Assembly (NCBI RefSeq): GCF_900163565.1
Contig: NZ_FUHU01000028.1
Location: forward strand, 1 to 64,000
DNA length: 64,000 bases
Direction: 5' to 3'
Source: Agrococcus casei LMG 22410
GTDB lineage: Bacteria; Actinomycetota; Actinomycetes; Actinomycetales; Microbacteriaceae
The notes below the pieces were generated by a model that had not been told where the DNA came from, did no database searches, and was given only the letters and a program-made list of their open reading frames with translations. Below are positions 16,785 to 25,534 of this stretch, one piece after another (the first letter of the stretch is position 1; every line of letters begins with the position of its first letter). Both the position numbers and the translations under genes were made by a program.

Positions 16785-18241
16785 ATCTGCCAGACCCCTT
16801 TGACGATTCCGGTTTGTAGCTCGATGTGATGAGTGGCGATGCCGCGGAAGGAGCCCGCATCATGCGTCGCGATGACGGCGACGCGATCCTGAGCATTTCC
16901 TGCTAACAGCGCACGAATCTGTGCTGTGCCAGTCACATCCTGTGCATTCGTAGGTTCGTCCAGCAGGAGAAATGCCGGTCTTCCGGCGACGGCGAGGAGC
17001 ACCGAGAGCCGCTGTCGTTGCCCGCCCGATAAGTGCTGCGGATGCACTTCGGCCAGACACAAGAGCCCCGCCCGGTTCAACATATCGTCGATCTCCGCGG
17101 CACTAGAACGCGCCCCCGGTGGTAATGCCAGGTGTAGCTCCGTCCGAACGGTGTGGGCGAACATGAGCTCGCTCCCGCGTTGTGGCAGGTACCCAATGCC
17201 TCTGGTGAGCCTTACCCGCCGTGACGGATCGATGTGCCCGCGCACCCCGCGTTTCTCGCCGGCAAGCGCATCCAGCAGGCTGGTCTTACCCGCGCCGTTT
17301 GGGCCCAGCAGCAGCGCGATTGCTCCTCGGGGAAGTGTGAGGGTGGCGTCTCGCAACAACAGTGCGCTGCGTCTGGCGACCGTAAGAGCCTGGGTTGTCA
17401 GACCGGGTGCTGTCTGGTGGACGGTCAACGCGCCGAAGTCTGTGTCACTGCTCGAGGTCTCTTTTGCGGGTAGATGCACGCCGATTCTGCGGCAGAAGTC
17501 TACGTTCTCACCGTATACACTGGCGGGCTTGTCGTCGAGCGCGATTCTGCCGTTCTCATCGAGTACGATGACCCGATCGGTATGTTCCAGATGTGGGTCC
17601 GGACGGTGGTCGAACGCCACGACGGTGAGCTGGCGAGCGGACCGAATCTCCCTGATGATTTTTCCGAGCCGGTGGCTTGCGGTGCGATCCAACTGTGACG
17701 CGACCTCGTCGAGCACCAGGATAGGCGCTCGCAGCACGAGTGCTGACGCGAGGGCAAGTCGCTGTTGTTCGCCGCCCGAGAGGGTCAGTGGGTTACGGGA
17801 TTCGTCAATGTGGCTCAGACCGACGAGGTGCAGGGCTCTGCGCGCCCTGAACGTGGCCTCGTTGGGTGCTATGAGTTGGAAGTCGAGGCCGGCACGGACT
17901 TCTGCCAAGACGGTGCTGGCGAAAAGCTGGGTTTCTGGGCGCTGCCAGACCGCAGCGATCGTACCGGAGCGTTGGGCTGAGTCTAGGGTTGCAAGCTGGG
18001 TTCCGTTCATGCTGATGCTGCCTGCAACCCGAGCTGTCGTCATATCTTCAAGCACCCCGACCAGTGCGTGTGCCAGACTTGACTTACCGCAACCGGTGGG
18101 TCCGGTGATGAGCGTGTAGCTCCCGCTGACCAGCTCCAGGTAAGGTATATTGAGCACCGGATTTGCGCCATCGTAGGCGATTGTGAACTGCTGTATCCGT
18201 ACGTTGTAGCGGCCAGGGTCGGCCGAGTTCGGGAGGCTCAT
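16781..18241 (-). CDS. ECF transporter A component, fused double ATPase (EcfA-EcfA')
   Basis: A 486-aa protein with two ABC ATPase domains in one chain. Domain 1: Walker A GPTGCGKSS, Q-loop WQRPETQLF, signature LSGGEQQR, Walker B ILVLDE. Domain 2: GPNGAGKTS, signature LSGGQRQR, Walker B FLLLDEPTNAQD. It powers the ECF importer together with EcfT and the S component. Start ATG 18241 overlaps the S-gene stop by four bases; a much longer reading frame upstream is an artefact in another gene. Fused A-A' subunits are common in actinobacterial ECF systems. Confidence 0.88.
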   Translation of the reverse strand: MSLPNSADPGRYNVRIQQFTIAYDGANPVLNIPYLELVSGSYTLITGPTGCGKSSLAHALVGVLEDMTTARVAGSISMNGTQLATLDSAQRSGTIAAVWQRPETQLFASTVLAEVRAGLDFQLIAPNEATFRARRALHLVGLSHIDESRNPLTLSGGEQQRLALASALVLRAPILVLDEVASQLDRTASHRLGKIIREIRSARQLTVVAFDHRPDPHLEHTDRVIVLDENGRIALDDKPASVYGENVDFCRRIGVHLPAKETSSSDTDFGALTVHQTAPGLTTQALTVARRSALLLRDATLTLPRGAIALLLGPNGAGKTSLLDALAGEKRGVRGHIDPSRRVRLTRGIGYLPQRGSELMFAHTVRTELHLALPPGARSSAAEIDDMLNRAGLLCLAEVHPQHLSGGQRQRLSVLLAVAGRPAFLLLDEPTNAQDVTGTAQIRALLAGNAQDRVAVIATHDAGSFRGIATHHIELQTGIVKGVWQI

Positions 18242-18828
18242 GCGACGACGATGCGCTGTGGGTTCACATTTGCACGTAGCAATCCGATGGTCATGACCCA
18301 GGCGCCCCACCCGTAGAGCACGCCAAGTCCAACCCGAATGATGAGGGCGAGTAGCTTGATGCTGGGGTCTAGCAGCAGAAACTCTTGGTAGAAGAACATG
18401 AAACCGAAGCTCATCAGACTCACGATTGCGCAGGCCAGGATGGCCCACCACAGCCAGAACTGGGACCGGGCAGGGGGCCAGGTGGGCTGGGTTTGTGAGC
18501 GCAACCGTCTGGTAATGAAGAAGGTGAGTTCGATGACGATGCCCGCGCACAGGGCGAGTGCGCCGAAGCCTGCGACGGTTGTGACAATCGAGGTGAGCAG
18601 CGCCGCGCCGCTGCGTTGAATCAGCAGGGCGGCGATGAGGATCCCCAGAAACCAGGGGACTGGTGCCGGGAATGCTAGCCACGGGACCGTGGCTTGTAAT
18701 GCGACCCCGAGAATTCGTGATACGTGGACGATGATCGCGCCCAGCGCGCCGAGTACAACGAAAGTCAGCAGAGCACGAGTGGAGAATCTGTCGGATTTCA
18801 GGCTCGTAATTCTTGTCTCGCCGTTCAC
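18238..18828 (-). CDS. ECF transporter substrate-binding S component (substrate unknown, probably iron chelate or heme)
   Basis: A 196-aa integral membrane protein with six hydrophobic stretches and short loops, located exactly where an S component should be (before EcfA and EcfT). GTG 18828 overlaps the SIP stop by four bases (GTGA). I do not recognise a vitamin-specific S family. Because the operon starts with a ferric-siderophore reductase behind an iron box, an iron-containing substrate is inferred. Confidence 0.7.
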   Translation of the reverse strand: MNGETRITSLKSDRFSTRALLTFVVLGALGAIIVHVSRILGVALQATVPWLAFPAPVPWFLGILIAALLIQRSGAALLTSIVTTVAGFGALALCAGIVIELTFFITRRLRSQTQPTWPPARSQFWLWWAILACAIVSLMSFGFMFFYQEFLLLDPSIKLLALIIRVGLGVLYGWGAWVMTIGLLRANVNPQRIVVA

Positions 18829-19715
18829 AGTTCGATCTCGAAGTCGTCGGTATCGGTGAATGCGCGCCCCGCTGCGAGCCCCTTTTGCGTTGCCCGGAGT
18901 CTGGCGAAGTCCAGCCGGGTGTTCGTCATCCCATATTTCCAGTAGCCGAATACCTGTGTTTGCTCGGACAGTAGTCCGAGATGGTGTTTGCAGCGGTGGC
19001 GAATTTCGCGCATATCTTCCCGTTCGCCGGCCGCCCACACGCTGGCGTCAGTGGTGAGATCGAATTCGGCGAAAGCAGTGGCCAGTGGGTATTGGCCGTG
19101 CGGCTCTACTCGAAACGCGGTGATGGGTTCTGCTAATGCGGAGATCTCCTGTTGCAGGATAGCAAACTCATCCTCCGGGACGGCAGCAAAGACGAAAGTC
19201 TCGTCCACGTGGGGCATGGTGCGCAGGAGCCGCGTCGCCGCGGGGAGCGCAGAGGAGTCGGCAAGCAGCACCCGCGGGGTGCCCTCACCGGGGGTGCGGT
19301 GCGGGCGTGGTCCGACAATGTCAATGCGGTCGCCAATCCTGAGCTGCGCTAGCCAGCGCATCGCAGGAGAAGCTTCGGCGTGCACTACGAGGTCTATTTG
19401 CGCGGTGCGGGTTGCTGGATCGATTTCCACGAGTGTGTATACCCGCGTCGTGGTCTTTGGTACCCCGGGGATTGCGGCGAATTCCTCGGGTGGTTCCGGC
19501 AATGCGACGCGGACCGTGGGATTTGCCAGAGTCCATTCGTTGAGTGGGTCGTCGCCAGAAATCGTCGCTGAGATACGAGTGAGTTTTCGTGCGCGGTGCT
19601 CAATTGCGGTGACGGTCAGATAGCGGTCCTCGAGCCCCTGCTGATGATCGGGGTGTTTGAGTACCTCGAGTAGTCCTGCGAGCTCGTCTTGGGTGAGGTT
19701 GATCGAATCTGTCAT
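18825..19715 (-). CDS. Siderophore-interacting protein (SIP), FAD-dependent ferric reductase, ECF-linked
   Basis: A 296-aa flavoprotein of the SIP/ViuB family. The N-terminal ~30 residues are extra helix; the FAD barrel has RVYTLVEIDPATRTAQIDLVVH (positions about 91-112, the R-x-Y-T flavin motif). The NAD(P)H-side domain has VLLADSSALPAATRLL and VWAAGERED; the tail is FGYWKYGMTN. Probable cytoplasmic release of iron from the substrate imported by the downstream ECF transporter. First gene of a four-gene operon in which every junction is a four-base overlap. The iron box lies 21-39 bp upstream. Confidence 0.87.
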   Translation of the reverse strand: MTDSINLTQDELAGLLEVLKHPDHQQGLEDRYLTVTAIEHRARKLTRISATISGDDPLNEWTLANPTVRVALPEPPEEFAAIPGVPKTTTRVYTLVEIDPATRTAQIDLVVHAEASPAMRWLAQLRIGDRIDIVGPRPHRTPGEGTPRVLLADSSALPAATRLLRTMPHVDETFVFAAVPEDEFAILQQEISALAEPITAFRVEPHGQYPLATAFAEFDLTTDASVWAAGEREDMREIRHRCKHHLGLLSEQTQVFGYWKYGMTNTRLDFARLRATQKGLAAGRAFTDTDDFEIEL

Positions 19716-19735
19716 GTTGGCCCCGTCAGTATGAT

Positions 19736-19754
19736 GTTAGTAAGGCTAACCTTA
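19736..19754 (-). promoter_or_regulatory. Strong DtxR/IdeR iron box upstream of the SIP-ECF operon
   Basis: GTAAGG and CCTTAC arms around CTAA; the 19-bp window agrees with TWAGGTWAGSCTWACCTWA at 16 positions. It sits just ahead of the SIP gene, so iron-replete repression is expected. Confidence 0.8.
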
Positions 19755-19803
19755 CTTCTAGTTTGGCGTGGACGCAATCGGACATGGCAGGATGGCGTTA
19801 TGA

Positions 19804-21227
19804 GGCTCTTCACGAACGAGGGTGTAGTCGAGGTCTGAAACCGCCGGCTTCGAGCAGACTCCTGTCGATGTAGTGCCTCAGGTTCCGGAACCCAAGCGCG
19901 ATCCCGCGCAGATGCTCGAGTCGGCCATTGATCGCCTCCGTCGGGCCGTTGCTGGTCCCGGGCCGATCGAAATAGCCGAGGACGTCAGCGGCTCGTTGCT
20001 TGAGCGTACGAGCGAGCTTGCGGACCTCGACCAGCTGCACGGGCACCCCCGTGGAGATCCGGTCGATCGTGTGCTGCAGGAAGAACCTCCCCAGCCCGCG
20101 GTCCGTCTCCCGATACGCGGTGATCATGTCCTGATACACACCCCAGGTCGCTTCAACCTCGACATGGCGCTGGTCGGCGAACACCTCCTCGAGTCGCGCA
20201 TGCTGCTTCTCGGTGAGAAGTCCCGCTCCTGTCAGCAGAGTCCGGCGGACCCGGTAGAGCGGATCACCAGTCCTACCCCGACGACCGAACACATCGCGCT
20301 GAACACGGCGCCGACAGTTCTCCAGCGCGTCCCCGGTAAGCCGGATCACATGGAATGGATCCATGATCGGAGCAGCGTCGGGAAGCTCTTCGGCGGCGGC
20401 GGTCTTGAACCCAGTGAATCCGTCCATCGCAACGACCTCGATCCCGTTCTGCCACTGCTGCGGGCGTGCAGCCAGCCACCGCTTGAAGACTGCTTTGGAG
20501 CGGCCTTCGACCATGTCCAGCAGCCGGGCAGGTCCGGCCTTCTCACGCACCGGGGTCAGATCGATGATCACGGTCACGTACTTGTCGCCACGCTTCGTGT
20601 GGCGCCACACGTGCTCGTCGACACCGATCGTGGTGACACCGTCGAAGCGGTGGGGGTCATCGATCAGTTGTCGTGTGCCTTCAGCGAGGATCGCGTCGTT
20701 CGCGGCCGACCATGACACGGCCAGTCCTGCCGCGACGCGGGAGATGGACAGATGGTCCACCACGAGTCCTTCCAGTCCCCATCGCAGACCGCCGCGGGAG
20801 ATCTTTGCCCGCGGCGGCGCCGCTGCGGTCGTGTCCTGGCGCCACACCCGGCCGCATCCTGAGCACTTGTAACGACGCACGCGGATCAGCAGCGTCGTGG
20901 GTCGGTGTCCGAAGGGTTCGTGCGCGAGCCTGCGCACCACCGTGTCCCGTGGCGTCCCCTCACATCCGCAGTGCTGGCACCACTGGTCTGGTTCAACGAC
21001 TCGGCATTGGAGCATCGCTCGGTCGGGTTCCAGGTGTTGTCCGACGGCTTGGAGACCGAGCTCGTCGAGGCGGCAGAACGTGGTCAGGCAGGGCGCATCA
21101 AAAGTAGGGTGGGACATGTCGAGGTCTTCCGGATGGGCAGTGTAGGAACTTCCATCTTCAGGGAGACCTCGACTCCTACACGGACAGCGACGCGCTCAAC
21201 GGACTACACCCTCGTTCGAGAAGAGCC
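19804..21227 (-). mobile_element. ISL3-family insertion sequence, copy 2
   Basis: A 1424-bp copy, same orientation and same terminal repeats as copy 1. I see differences from copy 1 at 20221, 20621 and 20806 only. The flanks CGTTATGA and CCTTTTGG are not a duplication. Confidence 0.9.
19810..21117 (-). CDS. ISL3-family transposase, copy 2 (catalytic region intact)
   Basis: A 435-aa DDE transposase identical to copy 1 except for IGVDEHVW (Val at about residue 166), the usual form next to the first catalytic Asp. Zinc-finger N-terminus and ISL3 core as in copy 1. This is the likely active copy and could mobilise both elements in trans. Confidence 0.93.
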   Translation of the reverse strand: MSHPTFDAPCLTTFCRLDELGLQAVGQHLEPDRAMLQCRVVEPDQWCQHCGCEGTPRDTVVRRLAHEPFGHRPTTLLIRVRRYKCSGCGRVWRQDTTAAAPPRAKISRGGLRWGLEGLVVDHLSISRVAAGLAVSWSAANDAILAEGTRQLIDDPHRFDGVTTIGVDEHVWRHTKRGDKYVTVIIDLTPVREKAGPARLLDMVEGRSKAVFKRWLAARPQQWQNGIEVVAMDGFTGFKTAAAEELPDAAPIMDPFHVIRLTGDALENCRRRVQRDVFGRRGRTGDPLYRVRRTLLTGAGLLTEKQHARLEEVFADQRHVEVEATWGVYQDMITAYRETDRGLGRFFLQHTIDRISTGVPVQLVEVRKLARTLKQRAADVLGYFDRPGTSNGPTEAINGRLEHLRGIALGFRNLRHYIDRSLLEAGGFRPRLHPRS

Positions 21228-21246
21228 CCTTTTGGGAGGCGTCACC

Positions 21247-22107
21247 GTGGACGAACACACCTCACCCGCTGCCAGCGATGCTGCGGGAACGACTGGCTCG
21301 GCCAGCAGCAGTTTCGAGAGCCCAGAAGGTCTACGCTCCCTACTCACCCGGCTACACGGCGCCGGGCCGGGCGCGTGGCGGGGTGACCGTGAAGCAGCTG
21401 AACTCATGCGCTACACAGCGACCAAGTACCAGCCGCTCGCACGTAAGCACGGGCTAGATGCCTGGGAGGTGGCGTCCGCTGCGTTCGAGGTGATGCTCGC
21501 GCCTTCGACGCGCAACGCGGGCCACCCGTGGGCTGTGGTGACCCGTGCTGTGCAGATCACCTGTCACGCGGAGACTCGCGCCTCTGGGATGCTGACATCA
21601 GCCAGCAAAGTGCGCCACACCGCCAGGATCATCGGGTTCCACGATGCAGTGCGGTTCGCCGAGCGGGAGCGCCTGGCCGACTATCACCCCGCGTTCACAC
21701 ACTACGACGGCGACCCGGACGAGAGCGAGCATGAGGCGCGAGTGGCCGCTCTGCTGTCTGCCACGGTCGCACTATTCGAGTCGGCGGGCTGGGATGCTGC
21801 ACTGGTCGCCGAGTGCGTCGAGCATGTGGCTTACCGGCTTGCCGACCTCTCCTCCCGGCAGCGCGGGGTCGAGGTGCTGCGCCGTGACCGCGGGATCCCG
21901 ACGCTGCTCGAGATACCGCCCCGGTCGTGGTCTGCGCTGTTGCGGATCGTGCTCGGGCACCCCGACCCAAAGCACATGGGTACTCCGATAGGTGATGGGG
22001 TGCTGCTGCGATTACTGAACGGCGAAACACTGGACGCTCTGCGCGACGACGAGGCACTGATGAAGATGATCCGCGCCGCCAACCCCGACAAAGGCACCGT
22101 GCCTTAA
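21247..22107 (+). CDS. Unrecognised 286-aa protein beside the serine integrase
   Basis: GTG start preceded by GGGAGG. A Ser/Ala-rich N-terminus (1-40) is followed by a mostly helical, soluble protein. The part AWEVASAAFEVM...HPWAVVTRAVQ near residues 80-110 is reminiscent of sigma-factor region 2 helices, but I cannot assign it. It begins 19 bp after the IS right end, so its native promoter may have been replaced by the IS. It converges on the integrase together with a 73-aa gene; recombination or copy control is possible but unproven. Confidence 0.65.
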   Translation: MDEHTSPAASDAAGTTGSASSSFESPEGLRSLLTRLHGAGPGAWRGDREAAELMRYTATKYQPLARKHGLDAWEVASAAFEVMLAPSTRNAGHPWAVVTRAVQITCHAETRASGMLTSASKVRHTARIIGFHDAVRFAERERLADYHPAFTHYDGDPDESEHEARVAALLSATVALFESAGWDAALVAECVEHVAYRLADLSSRQRGVEVLRRDRGIPTLLEIPPRSWSALLRIVLGHPDPKHMGTPIGDGVLLRLLNGETLDALRDDEALMKMIRAANPDKGTVP

Positions 22108-22137
22108 CTTGGGGGTGGGGCTTCCGCACCTAACGGT

Positions 22138-22359
22138 ATGAGCACTCGTACTGTTACCCCCGCTGCTACCTCCACCGCTTCTTCTTCGTCATCTGACACC
22201 ACGCTTGGCGCACGGCTCGCTGCTGCCTCCCGCTGCGCGCAGGGTCTCGCCACCATGGTGGACGATCCTGTTGTGTTGGCCGAACTGCGCGGGCTCTGCG
22301 CCACACCTCGCCCCATGCGCGCGCCCGTCGCCGAGAAACGCGAAGGCCCCGCACCCTGA
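22138..22359 (+). CDS. Small 73-aa hypothetical protein
   Basis: ATG 30 bp after the previous gene. The N-terminus is Ser/Thr-rich, the middle LAAASRCAQGLATMVDDPVVLAELRGL is helical, and the end is basic and Pro-rich. No family is recognised. Its stop lies inside the terminator hairpin shared with the integrase. It could be a small regulator such as a recombination directionality factor, which is speculation. Confidence 0.5.
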   Translation: MSTRTVTPAATSTASSSSSDTTLGARLAAASRCAQGLATMVDDPVVLAELRGLCATPRPMRAPVAEKREGPAP

Positions 22360-22380
22360 ACGGCTCAGAGCTGCGGGGCC
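22345..22380. terminator. Bidirectional hairpin between the 73-aa gene and the integrase
   Basis: A perfect 9-bp stem, GGCCCCGCA and TGCGGGGCC, with an 18-base loop, between converging genes. GC-rich without a clear U tract. Confidence 0.5.
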
Positions 22381-22398
22381 GGTCACGAATCGCCGGGG

Positions 22399-23964
22399 TT
22401 ACGCGCGCCAGACGAATTCGACCCGGCGCGCGAGCACTGCCGCCCGGTGCGCATCGCGGCGCACATGGAACGCCTCGGTGCTCTCGTTGCGGCGCTTAGG
22501 CACAGCTGTCATCATGTCAGCGGGGTGAGCGTGCACCAATACCGCTTGCAAGATCAGACTCGCCGCCTGGTACTGCCACATTGGGGTACGCCCTTCCCAC
22601 TCAGCAGCGACCGTGCTGACATCAATATTCAACCCGGAGTGCTCGGGTGCGGTCGCGGTGTACTCGCGGCGGGTGGCTTCGATCCGTTCCGCGATCCGTG
22701 CGCGTTGCCGCACCCACATGGCTTTGTCAATCAGCCCGTCATAATAGTCATCATCGAGCCGCGCCAGACGCTCCCGATCTTGGTCGAGCGTCGCCGCGAG
22801 CCCAACCCGTGCCGCAAGGTCACTGCCAGAGGTTCGGCGCACCTTGGGGTGGAGGGTGATCTGCTCGAACGTCGCCAGCACCGCTTCCTCGACGAGCTTG
22901 GCCATTTCAGCAGAGCGAATCGAACGGGTGCACCCGCCCGGGGTCGGCTGTAAGCACTGGTACACGCCGCCCCGGTGAATCATCGACGTTCCGCACAGTG
23001 AGCAGCGAATTAGCCCCGAGAACGGGTACATCCGCACCGCCGCACCCGTACCGGGTTGGTGAAAGTTCCTGGCTTTCTTGCGTGCGTCAAGGACATCGGA
23101 GACTTGCTGCCAGGTGTCCTCATCCACAATCGCGGGCCACGCCGCCTGCACTTGCATCTTCGACGTCTTCGCGCGACTTCCGTCCGGCATCACAGGCCGG
23201 TACTCGCGCACTCCCTTGTTGGAGGGGTTGTAGAGCACCATCTTGAGTGTCCGATCCGACCACGCACACCCGTGAGTGGTGAGGATGCCTTGTGCGTTCC
23301 AGTCCTTGCGAATGCGATACAGGGATTCACCGGCCAGCACCCGCTGGTACGCCTCGACCACCAGCGGCCCGGTCACGGGATCGATCACGAGCGCGCCTGC
23401 CTCTGCCCGGTATCCGAATGGCACCCTGCCGCCGTGCCAGGCACCTTCGATGGCCTGCTGCTTCGCCGCCCTCGCCACACGTCGGGCGGTGTCAGCGGAC
23501 GACTTGTTCGCCATCGCCACCAGCACCCTGGCCATCGCCACATCAGAGTCCGTGTCCAGCCGGAGCGAGCCTGTCACGGAACGCACGGTGAACCCGCCCA
23601 GCACCTTCGCATCAATGAGGTCTTCCAAATCGCGCGGGTCGCGCACCGCGCGATCCAAGTCGTAGGCGACCATCACCTGCGCGTGCCCGTCGGTGAGGTG
23701 TTTCAACATGGTGCGAAACTGCGGGCGGATCACCCGCCGCACCCGCTCACCCGACGGGAGCGTGATCGTGCGCTGCTTGAACGCCGACGTGTCATTCTCA
23801 CGAAACACCGCTGCGACTTCCCACCCGTGGGCTTCTGCATAGGCACGACAGTCGGCTTCCTGCCGATCTACGCCCCGTTCGCTGCCCTCTGGGTCGTCGC
23901 TGATTCTGACGTACACCACCGCCTGCAACGCATCCGTGCTCTGTTTCTGCTCGTTGTGGCCCAT
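22399..23964 (-). CDS. Large serine recombinase (site-specific integrase)
   Basis: A 521-aa integrase. The resolvase N-terminal domain has the nucleophile Ser in YVRISDD (about residue 22) and the conserved DLDRAVRDPRDLEDLI stretch. Next are the recombinase domain (GRVPFGYRAEAGAL, about 180-280), a zinc ribbon (CSLCG, then C...C) at about 320-345 and a coiled C-terminal region. It catalyses attP x attB integration and, with a directionality factor, excision. It reads into the island and its start is about 36 bp from the interrupted relaxase gene, consistent with an attachment site there. Confidence 0.93.
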   Translation of the reverse strand: MGHNEQKQSTDALQAVVYVRISDDPEGSERGVDRQEADCRAYAEAHGWEVAAVFRENDTSAFKQRTITLPSGERVRRVIRPQFRTMLKHLTDGHAQVMVAYDLDRAVRDPRDLEDLIDAKVLGGFTVRSVTGSLRLDTDSDVAMARVLVAMANKSSADTARRVARAAKQQAIEGAWHGGRVPFGYRAEAGALVIDPVTGPLVVEAYQRVLAGESLYRIRKDWNAQGILTTHGCAWSDRTLKMVLYNPSNKGVREYRPVMPDGSRAKTSKMQVQAAWPAIVDEDTWQQVSDVLDARKKARNFHQPGTGAAVRMYPFSGLIRCSLCGTSMIHRGGVYQCLQPTPGGCTRSIRSAEMAKLVEEAVLATFEQITLHPKVRRTSGSDLAARVGLAATLDQDRERLARLDDDYYDGLIDKAMWVRQRARIAERIEATRREYTATAPEHSGLNIDVSTVAAEWEGRTPMWQYQAASLILQAVLVHAHPADMMTAVPKRRNESTEAFHVRRDAHRAAVLARRVEFVWRA

Positions 23965-24000
23965 CTCTCGGCCCCACCTTCCTACTCGTGTGAGAGGTAG

Positions 24001-24984
24001 GTGCGTTTACAGAACCTCGGCTACGCGATCACGGCGCACCGTGCGCAGGGCTCCACTGTCGATACCGCGCACGCGATCGTGCACTCGCCCGAGATGACCC
24101 GCGAGTCCCTTTATGTCGCGATGACCCGAGGGCGGGAGTCGAACCGTGCCTATATCGCCACCGATCAGCATCACCTCGAAGAGCACCAGCACCGTGACGA
24201 CCTGCAGATGACCGCGCGGAGCATCCTCTACGGGATTCTGCAGCATGTCGGGGCGGAGCAGTCCGCACACGAGACCACTACGGCGGAGCAGGACATGTGG
24301 GGGTCGCTGGCCCAGCTGGCTGCCGAGTACGACACCATCGCGCAGGAAGCGCAGCTGGACCGGTGGGTCACGCTCCTCGAACACGGAGGCCTTACCCCCG
24401 AGGCGATCGACGACCTGGTCGAGACGGAGTCGTTCGGGATCCTCACCACCGATCTCCGCCGCCTCGAAGCAGACGGACACGACATCAACGACCTCCTCCC
24501 ACGCATCACCCTCGCCGGAAGCATCGACGGGGTGGAGGATCTCGGATCGCTCCTGCGCTACCGCATCCAGAAGGTCGCCGCCACCTACCAACCCTCAGCA
24601 CGTCGGGTGTCGCTGATCGCCGGCCTCGTCCCGCGTGCGACGGGCATCACCGACCCGGCCATGCAGCAGGCGCTCCAGGAGCGAGAGCAGCTCATGCAGC
24701 AACGCCTCGACGCCCTCACCACCACGGCCATCGAACGACCCGAGCCTTGGATGAGAACCCTCGACGGCATGGACCCCGAAGCACGACTGACGGCGGTTCG
24801 AGCGGTGGCCGCGTATCGGGACCGGTGGGGCATCACCTCCACCAGCCCCCTCGGCCCCGTCCCCAATGATGACGCACAACGTGTCGACTACGAACGCGCC
24901 CGCGGGCTCCTCACGAACCACCAGCCAGACCCGCAGGACGTAGCATCCGGGGCACAGCAGCGACGTAGCGGCCGCACCCTGTGA
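24001..24984 (+). pseudogene. 3' fragment of a MobF/TraA conjugative relaxase-helicase
   Basis: Only the C-terminal 327 aa are present. It opens inside the UvrD/RecD-like helicase C-terminal motifs (YAITAHRAQGSTVDTAH, then ESLYVAMTRGRESNRAY), and a helical tail of about 270 aa follows. The relaxase domain and Walker motifs are missing because the element carrying the serine integrase abuts codon 1 of the fragment. Typical full-length proteins exceed 1000 aa. Confidence 0.85.
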
Positions 24985-25187
24985 GCACCACCGATCGCCC
25001 GGCAAGGGATTGCTCTTCCTTTGCTGCAGGGGCGTCGGTATCCTGGTGGTGGCAGGAGCAACCACACGCCGAGCCCCGGGACATCGTTCAGGAGCAACGC
25101 AGACCGTTCGAGAAGCGTCTCGGGCACTCAACCACTCAGGACCCGCCACACCGCAATAGTCCTGCGTGCGAAAGTGAGGCCCACACC

Positions 25188-25529
25188 ATGCTCCTGAACC
25201 GGCTCTGGAACGCCAGCACCCACACCCGCATCTTCCTGCGCCGCTGGATGCCCACCAACATCCTCCTCGACCGGCTCCGCTCCAGGACCGGACTGAAGTG
25301 GGGTGTCCCGGCGATGCTCCTCGGCGTCGTCTACATCCTGATCGCCGCGACCTGCACCGAGCTCATCGAGCAGGGCTGGAGCGAATGGCTCTACCTGGCC
25401 TTCTTCTGGGCACTGTGGAACGGCCTGAAGTTCCTCCTCTTCGGGCCGTGGAGCCTCGTCCTCCTCGCCCGCGCACGGCTCCGCGAGGCGCGAGCAGCAC
25501 GTCAGGTTCTGAGGCCGGCCCGCCCATAG
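25188..25529 (+). CDS. Small membrane protein of a conjugative element
   Basis: 113 aa; ATG 25188 is preceded by GTGAGG. A basic N-terminus ([17 protein letters not shown]) is followed by two hydrophobic segments (about 45-65 and 72-98) and a basic tail. Similar short proteins follow relaxase genes in actinobacterial conjugative elements. Function unknown. Confidence 0.6.
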   Translation: MLLNRLWNASTHTRIFLRRWMPTNILLDRLRSRTGLKWGVPAMLLGVVYILIAATCTELIEQGWSEWLYLAFFWALWNGLKFLLFGPWSLVLLARARLREARAARQVLRPARP

Positions 25530-25534
25530 ACCGG

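Larger units (their letters stand above)
14540..21227. mobile_element. Putative composite transposon: two direct ISL3 copies flanking an iron-transport module
   Basis: IS copy 1 (14540-15963) and copy 2 (19804-21227) are each 1424 bp, lie in the same orientation and differ by only three visible bases. They bracket a lower-GC four-gene operon (SIP, ECF S, ECF A-A', ECF T). The left end interrupts the ABC-3C ATPase. The outer 8-bp flanks (GGGAATCA and CCTTTTGG) do not match, so no target duplication supports a single transposition of the whole unit. Later rearrangement or independent insertions remain possible. Confidence 0.65.
1..24000. mobile_element. Accessory genomic island (left end outside the window)
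   Basis: This block of accessory genes (iron transport, orphan methyltransferase, ABC-3C, IS elements) ends on the right at a large serine integrase gene (22399-23964). Immediately beyond it begins a headless relaxase gene (from about 24001). The integrase starts about 36 bp from the junction and reads into the island, the usual position of an integrase beside its attachment site. The left junction is not in the window, so the extent to the left is unknown. That the whole of 1-24000 is a single element is an inference; the ISL3-flanked segment (14540-21227) is a nested insertion. Confidence 0.5.

Noticed and set aside
14532-21235. Target-site duplication around either IS copy or around the whole unit.
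   Set aside because: The flanking 8-mers GGGAATCA, TCATTACC, CGTTATGA and CCTTTTGG are all different.
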